Shown here: positions 16,601 through 23,672 of the stretch, piece after piece
Numbering within the stretch: the first letter of the stretch is position 1
Layout: every line of letters starts with the position of its first letter
NCBI GenBank assembly: GCA_934131005.1
Contig: CAKOYV010000016.1
Location: 1 to 26,266, forward strand
Source of the DNA: an uncultured Bacilli bacterium
Lineage (GTDB): Bacteria > Bacillota_I > Bacilli_A > RF39 > UBA660
Direction: 5' to 3'
DNA length: 26,266 nt
Translations under genes and position numbers: made by a program
Notes under the pieces: model-generated
Seen by the model: the letters and a program-made list of their open reading frames with translations, nothing else
Told to the model about the DNA's origin: nothing
Database searches by the model: none

Positions 16601-17593
16601 ATGAATGAGTCTAATGAAGAAAAAAAAGTTACACCAAATTTAGAAGAATCATCAGAAAATTCTGATGAAAATTTAAACAAAGAAAATCAAAAGAGTAATA
16701 CCTTTAATATAATAATAGGTGTGTGTACACTACTTATAGCTATCCTAGGAGCAACATTTGCCTATTTCTCAGCAACGGCTCGAAGTAAAGAAAATGATGT
16801 AACTGTCAAATCAGCATATGTAAGTATTTCCTATGATGGCGGAACAGAAATAAAGGCTAGTAATTTGATACCTGCAACCCAAACTGTAGCTATAAATAAA
16901 TTTCAAAAAGAGATAGCTTCCATAGGAACGATTGATGATTCTAGCTTGCAATTTAAAAATCAAGATGAATATACAAATGACCTAGATAGAAGATGTATAG
17001 ATTCTAAAGGAAGAGAAGTTTGTTATGTTTATCAATTTACAGTAAAAAGTGATGGCGAAGCCGGAAAAAGTACGGCTATTAATGGTAGCATAAAAGTAAA
17101 TAACAATAAATTTGATAATTTAAGTTATATGTTGTATGAAGTAAAATTCAAACAACAGGATGGCAAATATTTAGTTGATGCTTATGGTAATAAAATCGTT
17201 GAAGAATACACACTTGTAAGTGAATTCGACAAAGTAGATAACAATCCTGATAACGTTGATTATAAAGGTTCAAAATTTGCAACATTTGAAAAACCAATTG
17301 ACAATTATGGTGATAACCAAGAAATAACATCAACAACTTATCCTGCTGCATGCCTATTCGGGTATTCATCAACTTATGAAACAGACGCTAAGGATAACAC
17401 TTCAAGATGTAAAACTTATAATTTAGTAAATAAAGAAAGTCATACATATCAACTACTAGTATGGTTAGAAGAAACAGGACAACCTCAAGATGAGCAAGGA
17501 TTAACATTCCAAGGAACAGTCTCAATTGAAGTTCCTGGAGGTGGCCAAGATACTAGCGATTATGAAGATGGCCAAATTACAGGTAAACAATAA
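16601..17593 (+). CDS. TasA/camelysin-like secreted subunit 2
   Basis: This is a 330-residue protein with AAAAGGAGGG before its ATG. An acidic cytoplasmic leader of 35 residues precedes the membrane segment (36-57) ending in GATFAYFSATA, nearly the same as subunit 1. The mature domain has Cys132 and Cys141 in C-I-D-x2-G-x3-C-x-VYQF, matching the loop of subunit 1, plus Cys251 and Cys270 as a probable second disulfide. C-terminal HTYQLLVWLEETGQPQ then FQGTVSIEV matches FTLMIWLKETGENQ of subunit 3. The tail is Gly/Asp-rich. It is likely a processed surface subunit that partners subunit 1; whether they co-polymerise is unknown. The acidic leader of this protein and the long acidic extension of the peptidase could meet in the cytoplasm, but that is speculation. 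Confidence 0.8.
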   Translation: MNESNEEKKVTPNLEESSENSDENLNKENQKSNTFNIIIGVCTLLIAILGATFAYFSATARSKENDVTVKSAYVSISYDGGTEIKASNLIPATQTVAINKFQKEIASIGTIDDSSLQFKNQDEYTNDLDRRCIDSKGREVCYVYQFTVKSDGEAGKSTAINGSIKVNNNKFDNLSYMLYEVKFKQQDGKYLVDAYGNKIVEEYTLVSEFDKVDNNPDNVDYKGSKFATFEKPIDNYGDNQEITSTTYPAACLFGYSSTYETDAKDNTSRCKTYNLVNKESHTYQLLVWLEETGQPQDEQGLTFQGTVSIEVPGGGQDTSDYEDGQITGKQ

Positions 17594-17597
17594 TTTG

Positions 17598-17626
17598 AAA
17601 AAGCAAATAATGATTGCTTTTTTTTT
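17598..17626 (+). terminator. Intrinsic terminator after TasA-like gene 2
   Basis: AAAAAGCAA (17598-17606) pairs with TTGCTTTTT (17614-17622), then T-run. Confidence 0.8.
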
Positions 17627-17642
17627 AGTTTTTTGATACTAT
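17614..17642 (+). promoter_or_regulatory. Probable promoter of subunit 3-sipW-anchor operon, overlapping a terminator
   Basis: TTGCTT (17614-17619) within the terminator's right arm, 17 bases, TACTAT (17637-17642) with TGA before it. TTTGATACTATTA closely copies TTTGATATTATTA of the preceding promoter. Alternatively TATAAT at 17643-17648 could be the -10, but it would start RNA within or past the ribosome site. Confidence 0.5.
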
Positions 17643-17663
17643 TATAATAGAGGTGATGATAAC

Positions 17664-18230
17664 TTGAATAAGGCAACAGAAAAAAAAGATAAAAAAGATC
17701 TATTCTATATAGTAGTATTAATTTTGACTTTTGTTGCTGTAATAGTTGGAGCCACTTTTGCAATCTATTCTTTTTTACACAAGCAAAAGGAAGGAAGTAG
17801 TGCAGTATATACAGGAACACTATCAATAGAGTATTTAGCAGGTGATATAATCAAATGTAATTCTCTATACCCAATTGTTAATCCTACTTATACTGAAGAA
17901 AATAACGTTTATAAAAACAATTTTAAAGTAACAAATTTTGGTTCGCTAGATAGTTTATTAACAATTAAAACTATAATTAATCAAAATGAATTTTCTGATA
18001 AAACACTATCATATAAAATATTTACATCAGATGGTGAAGAACTAGAAAATGGTACCATATCAGGAACAGGAGAAAAAACACTAGCCGAAAATGTAACCCT
18101 TCCAAATAACACAACAGATGAATTTACTTTAATGATATGGTTAAAAGAAACAGGGGAAAATCAAAATGTAGAAATGCGTAAAAGTTTAATGGGAACTATT
18201 CAAGTTGATGCTAATCAAAAAATCGATTAA
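17664..18230 (+). CDS. TasA/camelysin-like secreted subunit 3 (short), TTG start
   Basis: This is a 188-residue protein. The start is TTG at 17664: AGGTGAT (17651-17657) is well placed for it, and the nearby ATG at 17656 runs into TGA after three codons. A Lys/Asp-rich start, a membrane segment (13-36) and VGATFAIYSF form the SipW-type signal. The mature part is short: GTLSIEYLAGD, one Cys65, LSYKIF, then FTLMIWLKETGENQ and LMGTIQV, clearly homologous to the 5540 product and to the C-terminus of subunit 2. It could be a minor or initiating subunit, by analogy with TapA beside TasA, though there is no TapA sequence match that I can see. It is the first gene of an operon with the signal peptidase 11 bases downstream. 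Confidence 0.78.
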   Translation: MNKATEKKDKKDLFYIVVLILTFVAVIVGATFAIYSFLHKQKEGSSAVYTGTLSIEYLAGDIIKCNSLYPIVNPTYTEENNVYKNNFKVTNFGSLDSLLTIKTIINQNEFSDKTLSYKIFTSDGEELENGTISGTGEKTLAENVTLPNNTTDEFTLMIWLKETGENQNVEMRKSLMGTIQVDANQKID

Positions 18231-18241
18231 GAGGTGTTGAA

Positions 18242-20071
18242 ATGAACGAAAAGAATAAAAATGGAAAAACATTTAGTGATTTATTTTCAGATATTGATAA
18301 AAAAGAAAATACAGAAAAAAAAGAAGCTAACGAAGAAATAAATTTTAATAAATTAACAGAAAAACCTAAAGAAGAAGTAACATTAGATAGTTTATTTAAT
18401 CAAATAACTAAAGAGGATAACGAAACTAACATAAAGAAAGATAATAACGAACCAACTAACCGAATTAGTTTTTCATCTTTTTCAAAATCAGCAGAAGAAG
18501 ATGATAATAAATCAACGAGTTCTGATAAATTATCTTCATTAAAATCATCAGATATATTTTCAAATATTAATTCTTTAACAGAAAATGAAAATAATAATTT
18601 AGAAAATAATACTACTAAACCATCAATATCATCATCCATTTTTTCTGATACTCCTTCCAATGAAGAATTAACATCAACCAACCCAATTGAAGCCTCATCA
18701 TCAAAATCTAATTCAATTTTTGATAACAACAACAGTACTGAAATAGATAATTCCCCAACTGATTTTGATAGCTTAGAAATATTAAATACTGATAAAAATG
18801 ATAAAATAATTAAGCCTTCTATTTTTGATGAACAACCAATAATTAAAAAAGAAGAGTCTCCTGCAATAAAAGAAAATACAAGTAATAATAATGCCAGTGA
18901 TACAGAGTCATTAAAAATTGTTGATAATCCATTTTTTACACCAAACAATAAAGAAGAACAAAAAAAAGAAGATATTTCGTTCTCTAACGCTTCCTTACCA
19001 ATTGATGATTTTAAACAAAACACCGAAACTGAGCCTAAGGAATCAGCAGAGGAAAATAATAATGATATTAGTGATAACTCTTCCTTTAAAATAGAAGATA
19101 ATCCACTTTTCTCATCAAAAGAAGAACAATTCACCCCTGTAAATAATCCATTCTTTAATGAAATAGATTCTAAACAACCATCGCCTTCTGATGATAAAAA
19201 TTCAACTTCTTCTATAGAAGAAAAGGAAAATACCACTCTTCCTGCCAATAATGTAAAAGATAATACGTTAGAAACTAATCCATTTTTTGAAGAAAGCAAT
19301 ACTAACGAAGAAGAAACTAATCCATTTTTTGCATCTAATGAAAATTTAGACACAACTAATTCTAATCCATTCTTTGATAACAAATTAAATTTAGTAGAAA
19401 ATAATTCTCATCAAAATTCTTCAAACGAAGCAATAGATACATCAAATGTTCAACACTTTAACGTAAAAGTTGTAAAGAAAAAAGAACCCTTAATTAAAAT
19501 AATTTTAGGAGTCTTATCTTATGCTATCTTTATTTGGTTACTTTTAATTGGTATAACATTACTGTGGTACGTTATTGACATAAAGGTAAGAGCAGCAAAA
19601 GGTGACACAAGTCCTCCTAAATATAATGCATATGTAGTACTAACTGGTAGTATGCTTCCGGAAATCCAAGTATACGACGTTGTAATTACTAAAAAAACAG
19701 AACCTAAAGATTTAAATGAGGGTGACGTTATAACCTTTGCTTCATCTGATACAAGATTTTTAAATACAATTATAACCCACAGAATTATTAAAAAGAATCC
19801 ACCAAATGGTACTACTAAAAATTATACTTTTCAAACAAAAGGAGATAACAACAATGTAGCAGATAATGCTTTAGTAGAACCAAATAATATTTATGGTAAG
19901 GTGATATTAAAGATACCAAAATTAGGCTACCTTCAAGATTTCTTAGCAACTAAAGGTGGTTGGATTCTAGTAATATTATTGCCATGTTTAGCTGTAATAT
20001 CTTATGATATTGTAACTCTTAGCAAAGGAATAAAAAGAAAAAAATCTAAAAAATTAATAATTCAAAAGTAG
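18242..20071 (+). CDS. sipW: SipW-type signal peptidase with long disordered N-terminal extension
   Basis: This is a 609-residue protein with GAGGTG before its ATG. Residues 413-609 are an ER-type signal peptidase I: membrane segment (about 418-446), LTGSMLPEIQVYDVV with nucleophile Ser470, ITHRII with His513 in place of the usual bacterial Lys, KGDNN with Asp535, and a second membrane segment (573-595). SipW enzymes cut the signal peptides of TasA-like proteins, and three such genes lie next door. Residues 1-410 are unusual: acidic, Ser/Asn/Glu-rich, without hydrophobic core, hence disordered and cytoplasmic. It holds six S/D-(I/L)-F motifs (around F15, F52, F106, F134, F160, F195) and six NP(F/L)F motifs (N229, 287, 302, 346, 360, 375). 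SipW proteins are usually near 190-220 residues. No frameshift or internal start with ribosome site marks a separate gene, so this is a true extension. Confidence 0.88.
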   Translation: MNEKNKNGKTFSDLFSDIDKKENTEKKEANEEINFNKLTEKPKEEVTLDSLFNQITKEDNETNIKKDNNEPTNRISFSSFSKSAEEDDNKSTSSDKLSSLKSSDIFSNINSLTENENNNLENNTTKPSISSSIFSDTPSNEELTSTNPIEASSSKSNSIFDNNNSTEIDNSPTDFDSLEILNTDKNDKIIKPSIFDEQPIIKKEESPAIKENTSNNNASDTESLKIVDNPFFTPNNKEEQKKEDISFSNASLPIDDFKQNTETEPKESAEENNNDISDNSSFKIEDNPLFSSKEEQFTPVNNPFFNEIDSKQPSPSDDKNSTSSIEEKENTTLPANNVKDNTLETNPFFEESNTNEEETNPFFASNENLDTTNSNPFFDNKLNLVENNSHQNSSNEAIDTSNVQHFNVKVVKKKEPLIKIILGVLSYAIFIWLLLIGITLLWYVIDIKVRAAKGDTSPPKYNAYVVLTGSMLPEIQVYDVVITKKTEPKDLNEGDVITFASSDTRFLNTIITHRIIKKNPPNGTTKNYTFQTKGDNNNVADNALVEPNNIYGKVILKIPKLGYLQDFLATKGGWILVILLPCLAVISYDIVTLSKGIKRKKSKKLIIQK

Positions 20072-20079
20072 ATGATAAA

Positions 20080-21891
20080 ATGAAAACGAATATATTTAAT
20101 GTTAGAGAAAAAAAGCAAAATAAAATAATAGTAGAAGAGGAAAAAACAAAAAATCCACTCCTATTATTTTTTAGAAAAAATAAAAAAATGCTCTTAATAT
20201 TTCTAATCTTATTAGCATTATCAACTTTATTAGTAAGTGTCGGAGGAGCCATAATAACCATTCAAAAATCACAAGAATTTGATTTGAGTTTTTTAAACGG
20301 CAGTAAAAAAGAAATAACAACCAATAATAATCCAACAATTAAAGATGAGGATGTTGAGGAAGAATTATTAGGACCTATAGCCAGACATGAAGGTGTAATT
20401 CTTCTGACTAAAACATTTTTAGATAGTGATAATAACGTTATTTATTATTTCTCAGATAATTCTGCTATTATAGTTAAATCAAATGGAAAGATATATAGAG
20501 TCTCACCACTAGAAAATGGAAACTATGGCATAGATGAAAAAGGAAACATCAATAGTAAAGCTAAAAAAATATTAGTAAAAGCAACAACCTCAACCCTAAA
20601 AGATGGAACGGTTATAACTTATTACTCTGATGGTTCTGCCAAACTAGAACATAACGGGATAACAACTTTTGTAAGAGATAGCAATAATATAAAATTAGAT
20701 GCCGGCGTCTCTTTGAAAAATGTTGTTCCAAGTGGTGTTTCTATAAGTGATAATATCACTAAAAAATCTGATATAACAATGATAACTTATACAGATAAAA
20801 GTAAACAAATAACTATAAATAACAAAAAGTATATTCTAAATTCAAAGATAGATACAACTGTTGATAATGAGAATATAGCCTATGATAGTAATAATATCTT
20901 TAAGGTACGAAAAGAAACCATTCTAAAAGATGGAAACACCATAACCTATTATGAAAATGGTTCAGCTGTTATAACAGATAATGATAATAATACTATTTAC
21001 GTTAAAAAAAGTGGTGATATTGTCATAAAAAACAAAAAAATATATGAAATTATAACGAATAAGTATGGTTATTCAACTATAACTAAAACAACTAGCGATA
21101 ACAAAAAGGTAACTTATTTTGATAATGGTGCCGCTATCATAGAAAATAAAGATGGTACTAAAAGTTATGTTGAAGATAATAACGATATTATTTATGATTC
21201 TGTAAATAAAATAAAAGGAAGTCCATCTCAATCAAATCAAAAATCTGTAAAAAAGACAACGGATGGCTACACAGTTATAAACTTTGAAAATGGCAAATCT
21301 CAAATAATAAAGAAAGATGGTTCTAGTTTCATTATTGATACAAGTAAAGTAATTTTTGATGCAACGGGCTCTATAGCAAAAAAACCTAAGAATGATAATA
21401 CTCAATCAAAAGATAATAAAAATGATCAAGATTCTTCTAGCGATAATACTCAAACCGATGAAGATAATAATACCAAATCTGATCCAATTGAAGGTATGTA
21501 TGTAAGTAATGCTAATAATAAATATAATGATAGTAAATCAATTGAAGATACAACTTTTATTATCAGAAATACTAATAGTAAGCAAAAAAAATACCGTATT
21601 GTAATAGAAGAAGTTGAAGACTATAAAAAGTATTCAGCATCTAGACTAGAACCAAAATTTGTAAAATTCCAAGCAACAATTGGCAATAATCAAGTAAGAG
21701 CAACCAAACTAACAAATGAAACTTGGACTGATGAGAATGGCAAAACAACATATGTAATTTATGATGGTACCATCAATGCTCAAAGTAGATTAGAAGTAGC
21801 ATTAACTCTTTATGTTGACTATGAACCATTAAATAATACTTATCAAAATAAAAGTTTTATTGGTACCATCAAGGTTTACGTAAATGAGTAG
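20080..21891 (+). CDS. Membrane-anchored beta-repeat protein with TasA-like C-terminal domain
   Basis: This is a 603-residue protein starting 8 bases after sipW; only a weak GATGAT ribosome site is seen, suggesting translational coupling. A basic cytoplasmic start (1-37) contains NPLLLFF. One membrane segment follows (38-62) without the G-T/A-FAYF signal end, so it probably stays anchored. Residues 118-420 contain six units of about 56 residues with the pattern T-(V/I)-x-Y-(Y/F)-x-(D/N)-G-(S/A)-A, for example TVITYYSDGSAKLE, TITYYENGSAVIT and KVTYFDNGAAIIE. A polar Asp/Asn/Lys linker (433-470) leads to a C-terminal domain (about 472-603) that ends in SFIGTIKVYV, like the TasA-like paralogues. 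This suggests a cell-surface anchor or assembly platform with a subunit-like tip. I know no family by this full layout. Confidence 0.75.
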   Translation: MKTNIFNVREKKQNKIIVEEEKTKNPLLLFFRKNKKMLLIFLILLALSTLLVSVGGAIITIQKSQEFDLSFLNGSKKEITTNNNPTIKDEDVEEELLGPIARHEGVILLTKTFLDSDNNVIYYFSDNSAIIVKSNGKIYRVSPLENGNYGIDEKGNINSKAKKILVKATTSTLKDGTVITYYSDGSAKLEHNGITTFVRDSNNIKLDAGVSLKNVVPSGVSISDNITKKSDITMITYTDKSKQITINNKKYILNSKIDTTVDNENIAYDSNNIFKVRKETILKDGNTITYYENGSAVITDNDNNTIYVKKSGDIVIKNKKIYEIITNKYGYSTITKTTSDNKKVTYFDNGAAIIENKDGTKSYVEDNNDIIYDSVNKIKGSPSQSNQKSVKKTTDGYTVINFENGKSQIIKKDGSSFIIDTSKVIFDATGSIAKKPKNDNTQSKDNKNDQDSSSDNTQTDEDNNTKSDPIEGMYVSNANNKYNDSKSIEDTTFIIRNTNSKQKKYRIVIEEVEDYKKYSASRLEPKFVKFQATIGNNQVRATKLTNETWTDENGKTTYVIYDGTINAQSRLEVALTLYVDYEPLNNTYQNKSFIGTIKVYVNE

Positions 21892-21911
21892 TTCTAATTT
21901 TAACTACTTTT
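21887..21911 (+). terminator. Intrinsic terminator after the TasA-like/sipW operon
   Basis: AGTAGTT (21887-21893) pairs with AACTACT (21902-21908), then a short T-run; the left arm includes the stop codon. Confidence 0.6.
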
Positions 21912-21970
21912 GTCGAATTTAATGAAAATAATTTTATTAAGTGCTATCCTTAAAAAAAGGAGATAATAAT

Positions 21971-22075
21971 ATGCCTAATAAAATTATAGTTGAGGATATA
22001 ATTGATGAAATGTTAGATAACATCAATTATATAAAATTAAATACCTATATTGAATTGCAAAAACAAGATAATTAA
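21971..22075 (+). CDS. 34-residue hypothetical small protein
   Basis: ATG at 21971 lies 6 bases after AAGGAGAT, one of the better ribosome sites in the window. A TAA follows after 34 codons, and a perfect 13-bp terminator begins 2 bases later. The peptide is acidic and helical (IIVEDIIDEMLDNINYIKLN), without a membrane segment or Cys. The terminators on both sides make it a separate transcript. It might be a regulatory small protein or a leader. Homologues would be needed to be sure. Confidence 0.6.
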   Translation: MPNKIIVEDIIDEMLDNINYIKLNTYIELQKQDN

Positions 22076-22076
22076 T

Positions 22077-22120
22077 TAGCAAAATTTCTAAAAAATTAGA
22101 CTAGAAATTTTGCTTTTTTT
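22077..22120 (+). terminator. Intrinsic terminator after the 34-residue ORF
   Basis: TAGCAAAATTTCTA pairs with TAGAAATTTTGCT (13 bp perfect), then seven T. Confidence 0.9.
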
Positions 22121-22175
22121 AAATTAACGAAAATTATGTTATTTTGTTTATTTTTAAGACTTTTTAGCACTTTTA

Positions 22176-22184
22176 TGTTATAAT
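22176..22184 (+). promoter_or_regulatory. Extended -10 promoter of hpf
   Basis: TGT-TATAAT (22176-22184); the -35 position has no good match. The stretch TTTATGTTATAAT is the same as at the ackA promoter. Confidence 0.55.
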
Positions 22185-22211
22185 GAAGTCGTAGGAAAGG
22201 ATCGTGATAAT

Positions 22212-22742
22212 ATGAAATGTAATATTCGTGGAGAAAAGATAAAAGTAACAGATGCTATCAAAGACTACATAGAAACAAAAATGTCAAGATTAGACAAGTA
22301 TTTCAAAGAAAATAATGTTAGCGCTAATATCTTAATAAAATTAAAGGGAAAAAAAGATGCAATTGAAGTAACTATCCCATATGATAAGTACATTTTAAGA
22401 AGCGAGGAGATTCATGATGATTTATATGCTGCTATTGATTTAGTTATAGATAAATTAGAAAGACAAATTCGTAAAAATAAAACTAAATTAAAAAAGCAAA
22501 CTAAATCAAATGAATTAAAATTTAACTTTGACTACGATACAACTAGTGAAGAAGATGAGGCGAAAGAGCATAAAATAGTGAAAAGAAAAACATTGGAAAT
22601 GAAACCAATGGATGAGGAAGAAGCTATTTTAGAGTTAGAACTATTATCTCATGACTTCTTTATTTATAAAGACATGCACAATGATATAAAAGTTATTTAT
22701 AAAAGAAAAGATGGAAATTATGGCATAATAGAAATAAATTAA
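22212..22742 (+). CDS. hpf: Long-form ribosome hibernation promoting factor
   Basis: This is a 176-residue protein. Residues 1-95 form the HPF/YfiA fold (NIRGEKIKVTDAIKDYIETKMSRL, then DDLYAAIDLVIDKLERQIRKNKTK) that lies in the decoding region of the 30S subunit. After an acidic linker, residues 123-176 (VKRKTLEMKPMDEEEAILELELLSHDFF and KDGNYGIIEI) are the C-terminal dimerisation domain of long HPF, which joins two ribosomes into silent 100S particles. It acts when growth slows. It lies upstream of secA, as in many Bacillota, but a separate gene and terminators intervene here. Confidence 0.95.
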   Translation: MKCNIRGEKIKVTDAIKDYIETKMSRLDKYFKENNVSANILIKLKGKKDAIEVTIPYDKYILRSEEIHDDLYAAIDLVIDKLERQIRKNKTKLKKQTKSNELKFNFDYDTTSEEDEAKEHKIVKRKTLEMKPMDEEEAILELELLSHDFFIYKDMHNDIKVIYKRKDGNYGIIEIN

Positions 22743-22749
22743 AATGATT

Positions 22750-22785
22750 AAAAGGGTAGAAGAATATCTTTTTCTATCCTTTTTC
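22750..22785 (+). terminator. Intrinsic terminator after hpf
   Basis: AAAAGGGTAGAA pairs with TTCTATCCTTTT (one wobble), followed by T. Confidence 0.75.
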
Positions 22786-22804
22786 TAAGTATATGGAGGA
22801 AATT

Positions 22805-23545
22805 ATGAAAAACAAATTTATTACTACAGCTGAACCAATCCGTAAAGAAATAAGCAAAGAAGAAGCTTTAGCTGTAAAGCAAGTTTATCAAGAAAAAGGC
22901 TATTTTACCAAAGAAGGTGCTAAATTATTAATAGAGTGGGTAATAGAAGAAGCAAGAAAAAAGTTAGAATCATTTGGCGTTGATATACAAAATGGCACAA
23001 TAGATGGTTGGTGTGATTATTTTCAATACATGACAATAGATTTCTTTGAAACTTTAGGCCTACCAGTCACTAAAAATAAATCTATTGATGCATTTAATTA
23101 TAAATTTAATCATTATTTTGGTACAACAACCTTACCAATACTTAATAATAGTAAAATAATTCCTACTACTTATTTAATAGATGGAACATATCGTCAATTT
23201 TTCAAAAAAGAAATGTGTAATACAAATCAATATAAGAAAACAAGATATTCAAGTGTCTTAAAAAGAAAAATACCATCAAGTCCAGATGCTGGCTTTTTCA
23301 CTGATGAAGAATTTGCCAATAATTTAATAAATAATGGTTATTGTGTTCTAACTTTAGCAAATGCTAGGAAATATGGAGAAGGCTTTTATTTATCATCACT
23401 CTCTCTATCAGAATTAACACAGTATAATCCAAAAAATATGGATTATATTAGAGCAATTATGAACTCAAGTTCAGATTATTCAAATGAATTAACAGATGTA
23501 GAGGATTTTAAAATTACACTAGATCCTAAAAGCAAGTCTAAATAA
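22805..23545 (+). CDS. Unrecognised protein with a plausible Cys-His-Asp triad
   Basis: This encodes 246 residues from ATG 22805; GGAGGA at 22795-22800 fits this start and overlaps the in-frame ATG at 22793. There is no signal peptide or membrane segment, so it is probably cytoplasmic. Three motifs occur in the order typical of papain/transglutaminase-like folds: GWCDYFQ (Cys70), NHYFGTT (His103) and TYLIDGTYRQFF (Asp126). The last is in the style of YLIDxTxRQF in such enzymes. The rest is mixed helix and strand, with Cys138 and Cys180 also present. Protease, amidase or crosslinking roles are possible, and I cannot choose. It lies between hpf and secA with no clear tie to either. A weak hairpin (23581-23612) with T-run may end it. 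Confidence 0.65.
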   Translation: MKNKFITTAEPIRKEISKEEALAVKQVYQEKGYFTKEGAKLLIEWVIEEARKKLESFGVDIQNGTIDGWCDYFQYMTIDFFETLGLPVTKNKSIDAFNYKFNHYFGTTTLPILNNSKIIPTTYLIDGTYRQFFKKEMCNTNQYKKTRYSSVLKRKIPSSPDAGFFTDEEFANNLINNGYCVLTLANARKYGEGFYLSSLSLSELTQYNPKNMDYIRAIMNSSSDYSNELTDVEDFKITLDPKSKSK

Positions 23546-23629
23546 AATTTTCTTATAAAAAAAATAATAAATAATAAATTAAAAAAATCATAGAAATAAA
23601 TCTATTTTTTTCTTATAAATACTAGTATT

Positions 23630-23658
23630 TTTAACTAATATTTGCTAAAATGTATAAC
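23630..23658 (+). promoter_or_regulatory. Possible promoter of secA
   Basis: TTTAAC (23630-23635), 17 bases, TATAAC (23653-23658). TGC-TAAAAT at 23643-23651 is an overlapping alternative. Confidence 0.45.
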
Positions 23659-23672
23659 ATGGAGATGATAAT

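Noticed and set aside
17560..17826. 88-residue reverse-strand ORF across the subunit 2/subunit 3 junction
   Set aside because: It spans a terminator and the start of a well-supported gene and has no family signal.
18400..19383. 327-residue open frame on the reverse strand inside the sipW extension
   Set aside because: It is the mirror of the Ser/Asn/Glu-rich forward coding; it gives a Ser/Leu-rich product with no ribosome site, while the forward frame continues into a clear peptidase.
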